Shown piece by piece: positions 35,177 through 43,398 of a DNA stretch of 64,000 nucleotides. The DNA is from Sinomicrobium weinanense (lineage in GTDB: Bacteria > Bacteroidota > Bacteroidia > Flavobacteriales > Flavobacteriaceae): the NCBI RefSeq assembly GCF_018863395.1, contig NZ_JAHKRR010000002.1, positions 885,959-949,958 of the forward strand, written 5' to 3'. A program made the position numbers and the translations under genes. Below the pieces are notes generated by a model that did no database searches, was not told where the DNA came from, and was given only the letters and a program-made list of their open reading frames with translations. The first letter of the stretch is position 1. Every line of letters starts with the position of its first letter.

Positions 35177-37288
35177 CTAATAGAACATGGCCCTGTTGTC
35201 TTCTATATCGGCAGACTCCTTGAGCGCATTGAACACTCTGACATCTGCCGAACTTCTGTTCGTAGATTTCAGGGTATTCGCATAAGTGCCATAGTTATCC
35301 AGGGGAGATGCATTGGTCTTTTTAGTAACCCTGACCATATAGGCACCATCACGTCCTTCTATAACCCCGGAGGTAACTCCTTCTTCAAGGGCAAAAGCAG
35401 CTCCTACCACTTTCGGCTCCCTTCCTGCACCGCTGATAGACGGGCTCTTCATATTAACACCGGTTGCGGAGGCTACATTCACTTTGTTGGATTTGGCAAA
35501 TTCCTCCAGGGATGAAGTATTGCTGTTTTCTTCGATCCACCTGGCCTTCTTTTGTTTCCGGATAATAGGGGTTACCACAGCAGATACGTCTTTTGCCTTG
35601 GCCACACCTTTTTTTCGTTTATTGGTAAGCTGTGCGATGATATATCCGGACGCCACATCAAAACGCTTGATATCTCCATCTTCGGTCTCATCTTTGAAGG
35701 CCCATTGTACCACCGATCTCTGATTTCCAATACCGATCAGTTGTTCATCCATGGCCTTGAGGTTCTTTACCGGGCGTATCTGCAAGCTCTTTTCCTTAGC
35801 CACTTCGGTAAAGTTGCCGTCCGTGGCTTCCATTTCGAACTTTGTCGCCTCGGTAAAGAGATCGTTCATCGTTTTTTCAGAAGGTTCTATCTCCCGGGCT
35901 ATCGTAGCGATCTGTACCACATCTCTTTTATCCTCTACTTTTATTACATGAAAGCCAAAATCTGTCTCAACCATTCCTATTTTTCCTGTGGGATTGGCAA
36001 ATACAAAATCGTTAAAGGGCTTTGCCATCTGGCCTGCGGTAAAGTATCCGAGGTCTCCTCCCCTGGGTCCTGTGGGGCCATCTGAGTTTTCCCTCGCCAG
36101 GGCGGCAAAATCGGCATCGCTTTTCTGCACCTCGGCTAAAACTTCTTTTGCTTTGGCTCCGGCTTCTTCTTTACTTCTGGTTACATCGGGATTGGCCCTT
36201 GCAGAACCCACATACTGTATTAGTATATGACTCGCTTTAGCACTTCCGTTGGCTTTTCTGTTCAGCATCCTTGACAATTTGTAGTAACCATTGTCTTTAT
36301 ACGGACCGTATACCTCACCTGCACCCAGGTTAAAAAGGGTATCGGCTACTGAAGCCGGCAGACTGGCCTTGGCCACATAAGTGGAATCGAACTTAATATC
36401 GGAATTGGCATTTACAAACCCTTCTACATCCGTAGTGGTCCGGAAGCCGGGAACGGTATCGTTCTTTTCTGTGGTATTGTTGTATTCTACCCTGTTATCG
36501 AGAAGGCCGGCAACGCCTTCCCTGATCTCAGTTTCGTCTTCTTCAGAGGGCTTTTCTGCGAAATACACATATTGAATATCCCGGGATGCCTCATCCTTGT
36601 ATTCTTCCTTGTGCCCGTCTATATATTTTTGCACCTCACTTGTTGAAACTGTTACCAGGCTATCTGCGACAGTGCTGTATGGAACTTTTACATACTTTAT
36701 GTCTACTTTGTCGTTTTCGAGTTTATAGGCGAGTTCTCCTTCTTTCTGCGTCGCTCCCACCCCGGCCTTGATAAGGTTGAGATAGGTTTGTTCCATAGCC
36801 GATTTTATAAGGGCATCTTCCTGGAGTTTCCATTGCTCATAGGCGGCAGGATTGTTCAGCCTGAGGTCAGCTATAAACTCTATGAACTTCTGATCGTCAA
36901 ATACTCCGGCTTCGTTCTGAAAAGTAGTGTCCTGTGCAAAGGCCGGATTGCTTTTTACAACATTGATAATCTGGTCTTTTTCTATGTTTATCCCCAGTTC
37001 CTCACATTGCTGGTCGAGCAACTTGCTGCGTAGCTGTCTTTCCCATACCTGGTTTACCACCTGAACCGTAGAGGCCCTTTCTCCGTATTGGCGTGAAAAA
37101 TATTCCACCTCATCCGCAAATTCCGCCCTGGGCAATGTTTCTCCATTTACCTCCCCAACCGAAGAAGTATTACTTCCGATACCTCCTCCATTCCGGAACA
37201 GGTCGGAAATAACAAAGGAAAATAATGCCAGGCCGATAACCAGGATAAGTATCAGCGAACGCTTTCTTATGTTTTCAAGAACTGCCAT
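35177..37288 (-). CDS. Periplasmic folding chaperone/peptidyl-prolyl isomerase PpiD-like
   Basis: A 703-residue protein: N-terminal membrane anchor (MAVLENIRKRSLILILVIGL, helix about 11-30), a SurA-N-like helical chaperone region (about 40-190), then a parvulin PpiC-type domain. The parvulin domain starts at ASHILIQYVG and includes GPRGGDLGYFTAGQM and GFHVIKVEDKR; a long C-terminal part follows. It should assist folding of exported outer-membrane and periplasmic proteins. Its terminator is at 35122. The CNNM gene upstream is on the same strand, separated by 186 bases. Confidence 0.93.
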   Translation of the reverse strand: MAVLENIRKRSLILILVIGLALFSFVISDLFRNGGGIGSNTSSVGEVNGETLPRAEFADEVEYFSRQYGERASTVQVVNQVWERQLRSKLLDQQCEELGINIEKDQIINVVKSNPAFAQDTTFQNEAGVFDDQKFIEFIADLRLNNPAAYEQWKLQEDALIKSAMEQTYLNLIKAGVGATQKEGELAYKLENDKVDIKYVKVPYSTVADSLVTVSTSEVQKYIDGHKEEYKDEASRDIQYVYFAEKPSEEDETEIREGVAGLLDNRVEYNNTTEKNDTVPGFRTTTDVEGFVNANSDIKFDSTYVAKASLPASVADTLFNLGAGEVYGPYKDNGYYKLSRMLNRKANGSAKASHILIQYVGSARANPDVTRSKEEAGAKAKEVLAEVQKSDADFAALARENSDGPTGPRGGDLGYFTAGQMAKPFNDFVFANPTGKIGMVETDFGFHVIKVEDKRDVVQIATIAREIEPSEKTMNDLFTEATKFEMEATDGNFTEVAKEKSLQIRPVKNLKAMDEQLIGIGNQRSVVQWAFKDETEDGDIKRFDVASGYIIAQLTNKRKKGVAKAKDVSAVVTPIIRKQKKARWIEENSNTSSLEEFAKSNKVNVASATGVNMKSPSISGAGREPKVVGAAFALEEGVTSGVIEGRDGAYMVRVTKKTNASPLDNYGTYANTLKSTNRSSADVRVFNALKESADIEDNRAMFY

Positions 37289-37474
37289 TTGTCGTTAAAG
37301 TTATAAAATTCAGTTCGCGAAAATACCATTTTTTTGCAATAATTAAAACCCGGTGTCCTTTTTTATCAGGGCAGATGCATCATTTTACAGAAAAGATCAT
37401 ACTACGACTGCATGGTTCTGCGGGGTAAGGGTAGTAATCGGTATTTGATAATCTGGGAAAGGACTGGTATGAGG

Positions 37475-38749
37475 CTATTCTTCTTCGACGATTTCCAGTT
37501 GTACGAGGTCTATTTTGGTATTGCCTACTTCCAGGATGGTAAAGTGGTAGTCTCCTATAACCACTTCCTCGCCTTTTCCGGGGATCTCCCCGATATAGTT
37601 AACGATAAGTCCTCCCAGTGTTTCGTAATTCTCGTTTTCGGGGAGTTCCAGCTTGTACTCTTCATTGATATAATCCACTTCGAGCCGGGCAGAAAACTTA
37701 AATTCCTTTTCGCCGATCTGTTCTTCATACAACGCCACGGTATCGTGTTCATCTTCGATCTCCCCGAACAGCTCTTCAACGATGTCCTCCACGGTGAGTA
37801 TACCGGAAGTCCCCCCGTATTCATCCAGCACCACGGCTATACTTTTTCGCTTTTTGGTAAGACTGCCGAGTATATCGTTAATAAGCATGGTTTCCGGTAC
37901 AAATTCCACGGGAAGCATCACATTTTTTATACTTCTCGGTTTTTTGAACAGCTCAAAGGAATGCACATATCCTATAATATTGTCTATGGTATCCTTGTAT
38001 ATCAGTATTTTGGAATATCCGGTTTCGGTAAACAATTTTACCAGGCTTTTCGGCGATTCGTGCAGTTCCACCGCTACAATCTCCGTCCGGGGGACCATCA
38101 CTTCCCGGGCTTTTACATCGGAGAACTCGAGGGCATTCTGAAAAATCTGTATCTCGGAGTCGATCTCGTCTTCGTCTTCTACTGCCTCCATCTGTTCGGA
38201 AATGTAATCGCCCAGTTCCACTTTGCTGAAGGTAAGCTGTACTTCGTCGCCTTTGGTCTTAAAAAAGGCCTTCAGGATAAAGTCGGATATGCGGATCACC
38301 AGTTCGGAGATAAAAGAGAACAGCATATAAAAAATATATGCAGGAAAGGCAAATACCCGCAATAGTTTATTGGCATATACCTGGAAGAACACCTTGGGCA
38401 GAAATTCGCCGGTAATGAGAATGACAAATGTAGAGATCAGGGTCTGTACAAGGATGATCCGCAGCGGAAGTTCGCCCGCACCCATATAACCCGGGTATAT
38501 TCTGCTTACAATAAGTTCGCCCATATAAAAACCATACACCACCAGGGCAATATTATTACCCACAAGCATGGTGGCGATGAACTTGGAGGGCTTTACCGTA
38601 AGTTTTGTGAGTACTTTGGCCAGCCAGCCTTCCTGCTTCTTTTCTATTTCTATATGTATTTTATTGGAAGATACGTAGGCGATCTCCATTCCGGAAAAAA
38701 AAGCGGAAAACAGCAGTGAAACGACGATGATTATGATGGTATAGTCCAT
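37475..38749 (-). CDS. CNNM/CorC-family (hemolysin-like) membrane protein with CBS pair
   Basis: A 424-residue protein: N-terminal CNNM (DUF21) domain with three or four helices (ends about residue 180), a CBS-pair (about 200-330, including REVMVPRTEIVAVELHESPK and VLDEYGGTSGILTVEDIVEE) and a C-terminal CorC/HlyC domain. The family is linked to magnesium or cobalt export, and in gliding Bacteroidota one member is GldE. Either role fits. Start MDYTIIIIVV at 38749; an ATG 15 bases upstream is the alternative. Confidence 0.9.
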   Translation of the reverse strand: MDYTIIIIVVSLLFSAFFSGMEIAYVSSNKIHIEIEKKQEGWLAKVLTKLTVKPSKFIATMLVGNNIALVVYGFYMGELIVSRIYPGYMGAGELPLRIILVQTLISTFVILITGEFLPKVFFQVYANKLLRVFAFPAYIFYMLFSFISELVIRISDFILKAFFKTKGDEVQLTFSKVELGDYISEQMEAVEDEDEIDSEIQIFQNALEFSDVKAREVMVPRTEIVAVELHESPKSLVKLFTETGYSKILIYKDTIDNIIGYVHSFELFKKPRSIKNVMLPVEFVPETMLINDILGSLTKKRKSIAVVLDEYGGTSGILTVEDIVEELFGEIEDEHDTVALYEEQIGEKEFKFSARLEVDYINEEYKLELPENENYETLGGLIVNYIGEIPGKGEEVVIGDYHFTILEVGNTKIDLVQLEIVEEE

Positions 38750-38785
38750 AGTTAGCAAAAGCATTCTGTTCTCGGGCCGGTTCTT

Positions 38786-38989
38786 TTACCGGCGATCATC
38801 GTTATTTTTCCTTTGCTCGAACCTCTTTCGGTAGTACCTGCGAAAAAAATACATAAGAATGGATACCACGGCAAAAAAAAGAAAGAGGTAGGCCCTGCTC
38901 CTGTCCACATCCCACTTTCTGATCACTTCCACAACAGATAGTACGGCAACCACCAGGTAAACGATTTCGGTAATTCTAAATAACTTCAT
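38786..38989 (-). CDS. 67-residue membrane protein between lptC and the CNNM gene
   Basis: A small protein (MKLFRITEIVYLVVAVLSVV...) with two hydrophobic helices (about 7-20 and 31-47) and a very basic tail (RRYYRKRFEQRKNNDDRR). The frame is open to 39145 but that part is intergenic repeat, so the ATG at 38989 is the start. Its fixed place in this gene string suggests a real gene; function unknown. Confidence 0.75.
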   Translation of the reverse strand: MKLFRITEIVYLVVAVLSVVEVIRKWDVDRSRAYLFLFFAVVSILMYFFRRYYRKRFEQRKNNDDRR

Positions 38990-39066
38990 TCGATCCAAAA
39001 TTTTCGTATTGCTAAAATGTATAAAAAATACACAGTTGTTACACAAAGATATACAAAGCGGTGGGA

Positions 39067-39155
39067 AATCGGTATTCGGTGATCGGTATTCAGTAATCAG
39101 TATTTGGTGGTCAGGGGTTAATATTCTGTGATCTATACCGATCATCGAATACCAA
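39067..39155. repeat. Hairpin-forming intergenic repeat downstream of lptC
   Basis: GGTATTCGGTGATCGGTAT (39071-39089) pairs with ATACCGATCATCGAATACC (39135-39153) over 19 bases with one mismatch. The loop holds TCAGTAATCAGTATTTGGTGG. Same family as the purH and comEC elements. Confidence 0.8.
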
Positions 39156-39166
39156 CAGTCCCGGTT

Positions 39167-39790
39167 TTACCCTTCGTTCTCTCCGGAAGGCTCAATGTTT
39201 TCCAGACTATCTTCTTCAGACACTTCTATGTCCTTTACCCCGTCTACCTTATAGGCTCTTACCTGGCCCTTCCCTTCGTCAAAATCCTGACTGAACTCTA
39301 TACCTTCTCCATTCATTATAGTCCCGTCTTCGGGATTGGTGTAGATAAACCTTTCTTTGGTAAACACCCATTTATTTTTCTGATCCCAGTAGAGTTGTGA
39401 TGTTTCCAGTTTTTTTCCGTCATGGGTATGAAGTATTACATTACCGCGAAGGTCGGTCATATCGGTAGCCTGGTAAATGATACCGTAATCGGCGGTGACG
39501 GTGCTTTTGTTTTTGTCTTTGTCAAAAAAATCCACTTTAAGGCCTTCGGGAAATTCCTGGTACGGAAATTCCTGGTTGGAAAAGTCTTTACTCAGCGAAC
39601 TGGTCAATGTGGCTTTGATACGGGCGGAATCGGTGTAGATTAGACGAAAGTTCTCTGCAACACCTACGGGGAAGCGTTGGGGTTCGTCTATTTTGCGGAT
39701 ATCCTCAAAACTGGAATTGCATGAAAAAAACATTGCCACAGCAAAAGCTGTGACAATGCGTTTTAAAATATGATTCAACCTTTGTTTCAC
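39167..39790 (-). CDS. lptC: LPS export periplasmic protein LptC
   Basis: A 207-residue protein of the LptC family, the bitopic link between the inner-membrane LptBFG transporter and LptA. The start is taken at the GTG at 39790, which gives a clean lipoprotein signal (KRIVTAFAVAMFFSC). The TTG start further up at 39841 would add a charged, Cys-containing tail overlapping the TPR gene. The beta-jellyroll is visible in SARIKATLTSSL, STVTADYGIIYQATDMTDLRG-type and ETSQLYWDQKNKWVFTKERF segments. Confidence 0.88.
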   Translation of the reverse strand: MKQRLNHILKRIVTAFAVAMFFSCNSSFEDIRKIDEPQRFPVGVAENFRLIYTDSARIKATLTSSLSKDFSNQEFPYQEFPEGLKVDFFDKDKNKSTVTADYGIIYQATDMTDLRGNVILHTHDGKKLETSQLYWDQKNKWVFTKERFIYTNPEDGTIMNGEGIEFSQDFDEGKGQVRAYKVDGVKDIEVSEEDSLENIEPSGENEG

Positions 39791-39801
39791 TTTCCGGTTT
39801 A

Positions 39802-41178
39802 CTAGATGCTGGGAACTTTTACACTTCCACCTATCCAGCAATTGAATTGAATTGTCTTACCGCTCATTCCTGAGCTAAAGATATCCTGTTTGCTGGGCGC
39901 TCTTCCTTCGTAGCTGGCTGCAGTCTGTGACGCATGCGATTTTACTGAAGGGTCTACCTGAGCGGCTTTCCTGGCCATTTGTGCTGCTTTCCAGTAAACT
40001 GCTCTTTTTTCGAAAGCAGTACTACCACATTGGTTGGCGCTGTTGGCATACAGGTTAGCGATCTGTAAATAGGCTTTTCCGTTGGAAGGCTGAACATCCA
40101 GTACTTGCTTAAAGTACTTGTAGGCTGTGGTACCTTTTCCTGCCTGTTTATATTTTACTCCGATCTTGAAAAGGATATCGGCTTTTTTGTAAGAATCTTT
40201 TTCCAGGCTTACGGCTTCGTTATAATATTTGATCGCGTCTGAAGAACTTCCTTTCTTATCATTGAGCACCCCGAGGTAATAAGCAGACTTGGAAGACGGC
40301 TCTATGGCGTGCAGTGCTTCTACGAGTTTGATAAACATAGGATCGTCTGAACACTCTTTGGCGTCCATCCTTCCGGCAGATCGCTTAAGCCATTGCGCAT
40401 CGTTCTTCTTGGCTTCGAAATTCTTTTGCAACAGGGGGATCAGGTTTTCACAATCTGCCAGGCTACCCAGCTTGGAATCTATACTACCACCGATCTTGCC
40501 GTAAGATTCGGTATTGATCTTGGCATTATTAAACTTTTGCTTGTCTTTGGCGCCAAGCGTTTCTCCGGCTTCTTCTTTGGCCACATACTGGTCGAGTACT
40601 TTGGAAAGGCCTGCCAGCTCGCCGTCAATTCGTTCGTTCACTGCATCGTAAGTATCAAATACTTCCTGCAGGTCTTTATTCCCGGCCTCATACTCGTCTA
40701 CAACGAGAGAAAAGTAGAGGTAAAGCGCTTTAGGATTGCTAAAGTTCTCACGATCGTTCTGGAAAGCATCGTCGAGCAGCCCCAGGATCTCTTTACTATT
40801 TCCTGTTTTTTCGTCGTACATCAATAAGGCTTTTTTGGCAAGCACATCGGCCTTGCTGTATCGTTTCGGGAAGTATTTCAACTCACCGTCGTAAACGGAC
40901 ATCAGCGTATTGATATATCCTTTTTGCTCCTCTCCGGAAGTCTTTTTTATCTTATCTTTTAAGATACGTTCTCCATATATATAAGTTGCCGGGTGTATCT
41001 CCGGGCAATTGTCAAACACCATTTTCCAAGGCTCATATGCTGCGTCGTAATTCTTCACCTTAGCGTGTTCTCCGAATACGGACAAGTTTGTCATACATTC
41101 CGGGTTTTGCGCCTGTGCGAAAGCAAAACCAACGCCCCCAACCAAACCAAATAAAAATAATGTACCCTTCTTTTTCAT
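39802..41178 (-). CDS. Exported TPR-repeat protein
   Basis: A 458-residue protein with signal peptide MKKKGTLFLFGLVGGVGFAFAQ and several TPR-like helical repeats. The clearest are around SSKSAYYLGVLNDKKGSSSD and GTTAYKYFKQVLDVQPSNGK, near residues 290-380. Cysteines recur in the repeats. It lies between a putative outer-membrane protein and lptC in a conserved string, so it may serve outer-membrane assembly, but no function is known to me. Confidence 0.85.
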   Translation of the reverse strand: MKKKGTLFLFGLVGGVGFAFAQAQNPECMTNLSVFGEHAKVKNYDAAYEPWKMVFDNCPEIHPATYIYGERILKDKIKKTSGEEQKGYINTLMSVYDGELKYFPKRYSKADVLAKKALLMYDEKTGNSKEILGLLDDAFQNDRENFSNPKALYLYFSLVVDEYEAGNKDLQEVFDTYDAVNERIDGELAGLSKVLDQYVAKEEAGETLGAKDKQKFNNAKINTESYGKIGGSIDSKLGSLADCENLIPLLQKNFEAKKNDAQWLKRSAGRMDAKECSDDPMFIKLVEALHAIEPSSKSAYYLGVLNDKKGSSSDAIKYYNEAVSLEKDSYKKADILFKIGVKYKQAGKGTTAYKYFKQVLDVQPSNGKAYLQIANLYANSANQCGSTAFEKRAVYWKAAQMARKAAQVDPSVKSHASQTAASYEGRAPSKQDIFSSGMSGKTIQFNCWIGGSVKVPSI

Positions 41179-41198
41179 TTTTTTAGAATTTATTGTGG

Positions 41199-42497
41199 TT
41201 AATCATACTTTCTCTTTACAAACCATTTGTCATTGAGAGACAAACTGATGTTCACTTTTAAATAGTCTTCCTGTATCCTGCCATACGTGGTGGTCCCTCT
41301 TCGTCCGAGTTCGACACCTACGTTGATATTGGAAAACATTCCTGCATATTGTAATGAGTTCGTGGTAGGGATTGGGGCTCCTAACGGTAAACCCAGACCA
41401 AAAGATATGCCAAAGTCGTTCAGCGGTACATTTTTCACACGCAGACCGGTCTCTTCATAACGTACACCGAGCCTGTAAACAATTCGTTTCCAGTAGTTAC
41501 TAAAGGAACTGTAATCCGGTATAAAAAAACCTCCGGCCGAAAACCTGGTGGCATCGTCATAGCTTACACCGTCTACCGAAATAAACGGGTTGTCAAATTT
41601 ACTACTTTTTTTCCATTCGTACTCGGCACCTGCAAACCATTTCCTTTCCTGTCCTATTCCGACACCTACCGTAAATTTTTCAGGCATGTTGAGATCCACC
41701 TTCCTAAGGCCCAACGAATCCAGATTGACATTTTCGGTCCTCCCTATGATCCGTCCGTTATTCGGATTCACAGTCGTTACCGAAATGATCCGTGTATTCT
41801 CGGAAGTCAGCGTGGTTTCCGGCGCGTACATTACAGATGAACGCAGTGTCAGCTTATCATTGAGTCGGGTCTTGTAGTTCAGTGCCAAGTTGAAGTCGAA
41901 CCCGCTCAGTTGCGAGGTATTGCTCTCTGTTGTAGGGCGCTGGATATCCTGCACTACCCGGTGATATTCGTTTGTGATCTTCCCGAAGTTATAATTGGCA
42001 GTGGCCCCCAGGCTGAAATTATTGGTGATCTTGTATCCTGCTGAGAGGAAGGCCCTGTTGGCCCCTCCTTCTCCTTTAAACTGGTCCAGTGTGGTCTCTG
42101 TTCTGTTTTCCAGGTTATACCCTACTGAGGTATAAGGCATTAAACCAAATCCTGCCCCGAGTTTCCCCCGGATCAAAGGAAATCCCAGCGCCAGGTAATC
42201 CAAATAGACCGTAGAAGCATTTTCCTTTTGCGTTTTACTTTTGAGGGTTTTGTTGGTATAGGCTCCCCCGACGGAATATACTGTGAGATGCAGGTCGCTG
42301 TATGCCGCGGGGTTATTGAGGTTGAGGTGAATACTATCGGAATAAATGCTTATGCCCCCCATGGCCTGGTTTTCTGCCGTCCCTTTGAATCTCTGGTCCC
42401 CGATACCGTAAAATGAGTAGGGTGAAGACGATCCTCTCTGCGCATAACCGCTGGTGGCAATACATGCAACTAAAACAATAAATATCTTTCTGATCAT
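41199..42497 (-). CDS. Outer-membrane beta-barrel protein
   Basis: A 432-residue protein with signal peptide MIRKIFIVLVACIATSGYAQ and alternating beta-strand sequence ending in an aromatic-rich terminus (INVSLSLNDKWFVKRKYD). The N-terminus SSPYSFYGIGDQRFKGTAENQ and the GGISI/LNLNNPAAY motif recall FadL/OmpP1- and PorV-like barrels of Bacteroidota. It overlaps the coaX stop by 4 bases (ATGA). Substrate unknown. Confidence 0.82.
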   Translation of the reverse strand: MIRKIFIVLVACIATSGYAQRGSSSPYSFYGIGDQRFKGTAENQAMGGISIYSDSIHLNLNNPAAYSDLHLTVYSVGGAYTNKTLKSKTQKENASTVYLDYLALGFPLIRGKLGAGFGLMPYTSVGYNLENRTETTLDQFKGEGGANRAFLSAGYKITNNFSLGATANYNFGKITNEYHRVVQDIQRPTTESNTSQLSGFDFNLALNYKTRLNDKLTLRSSVMYAPETTLTSENTRIISVTTVNPNNGRIIGRTENVNLDSLGLRKVDLNMPEKFTVGVGIGQERKWFAGAEYEWKKSSKFDNPFISVDGVSYDDATRFSAGGFFIPDYSSFSNYWKRIVYRLGVRYEETGLRVKNVPLNDFGISFGLGLPLGAPIPTTNSLQYAGMFSNINVGVELGRRGTTTYGRIQEDYLKVNISLSLNDKWFVKRKYD

Positions 42498-43225
42498 TGG
42501 TTCTTATTGAGTTCCATAATAAAATTCAACCCCTCCAGGAGGAAATTCGGATTGGCAAATATGCTACTTTTTAATTGTTTTGACAAAAAATCCAGGTCCC
42601 CGCCCGTTAAAATAACTGTTAAATGTTGAAATCGTTGCCGGTATTGTGCAATAATCCCATCTATTTCATTTACAACACCATTCAGCACTCCGGATGAGAT
42701 ACTTGTGGCCGTGGAATTGCCTATAACATCTCCCAGCCGGTCAGCATCTATTAACGGTAATTTAGCGGTAAACGTATGCAAGGCCTTATACCTCATCCGG
42801 ATACCGGGAGAAATGGCCCCGCCGAGATATTCGTTCTTTTCGTTCAGAAAATCATAGGTTATACAGGTCCCGGAATCGATGACCAGAACATTCCTCCCCG
42901 GGTATGTCCTGGATGCGGCACTGACAAGTGCCACCCGGTCCGCTCCCAAAGTTTCCGGAGTGGCATACCTGTTACTGAAAGGGAGTACGGGCAAGTTTCC
43001 CAGGATATGTAAACGTACTTTTTTTGCCAGGGCCCGAAGGTCATTTTCGGCAATATCAGCTACGGAGGCGACGATCATATCGGTCACCGAAGGATATTTT
43101 TCCAGAATCTCCGAATTTTTTTTCAGGAAGTCTCCGGCAGGAAACTTTTCGGCATACAAAACGTCATCTGACTGAAAAACAGCAATTTTTACCAGGGTAT
43201 TTCCGGCGTCTACAGCTAAGGTCAT
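42494..43225 (-). CDS. coaX: Type III pantothenate kinase CoaX
   Basis: A 243-residue enzyme that makes 4'-phosphopantothenate, the first step of coenzyme A synthesis. The acetate-kinase-fold motifs are LAVDAGNTLVKIAVF at the start, TLGADRVALVSAA and VIDSGTCITYDFLN, and GGAISPGIRMRYKALHTFTA. ATG at 43225 is used; a TTG two codons earlier is the only longer choice. It is the first gene of the leftward string to lptC. Confidence 0.95.
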   Translation of the reverse strand: MTLAVDAGNTLVKIAVFQSDDVLYAEKFPAGDFLKKNSEILEKYPSVTDMIVASVADIAENDLRALAKKVRLHILGNLPVLPFSNRYATPETLGADRVALVSAASRTYPGRNVLVIDSGTCITYDFLNEKNEYLGGAISPGIRMRYKALHTFTAKLPLIDADRLGDVIGNSTATSISSGVLNGVVNEIDGIIAQYRQRFQHLTVILTGGDLDFLSKQLKSSIFANPNFLLEGLNFIMELNKNQ

Positions 43226-43276
43226 AATCAAAATTAAGGATGTAAATTTACAAAAGAGTTTTTTTTGCGTTTTTGT

Positions 43277-43307
43277 TTTGCAATATTTAATTTTGCCCCT
43301 ATATTTG
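43277..43307 (+). promoter_or_regulatory. tRNA-Phe promoter
   Basis: TTTG (43277-43280), 19-base spacer, TATATTTG (43300-43307). This is a full match to the Bacteroidota sigma-70-type consensus, 18 bases before the mature tRNA. It is the best-formed promoter in the window. Confidence 0.8.
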
Positions 43308-43325
43308 CAGCCGCAATTAACAGCC

Positions 43326-43398
43326 GGTACCTTAGCTCAGTTGGTAGAGCAATGGACTGAAAATCCATGTGTCCCTGGTTCGATTCCTGGAGGTACCA
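43326..43398 (+). tRNA. tRNA-Phe (GAA anticodon)
   Basis: A 73-base cloverleaf: acceptor GGTACCT/AGGTACC with discriminator A, D-arm TAGCTCAGTTGGTAGAGCA, anticodon loop CTGAAAA (GAA at 43359-43361) on stem ATGGA/TCCAT, and T-arm with GGTTCGATTCC. CCA is not encoded. A strong terminator follows after 10 bases. The gene is the boundary between core genes and the conjugative element, and the antisense strand of its 3' half codes for the end of the recombinase ORF. Confidence 0.97.

Noticed and set aside
37412..38365. 317-codon plus-strand frame opposite the CNNM gene
   Set aside because: It is the antisense of a well-supported CBS/CorC gene; composition is rich in Phe/His/Tyr as in typical shadow frames.
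10951..39155. CRISPR array as the explanation of the repeated words
   Set aside because: The words are scattered over many gaps, vary in spacing and order, have no uniform spacers, and no cas genes are present.
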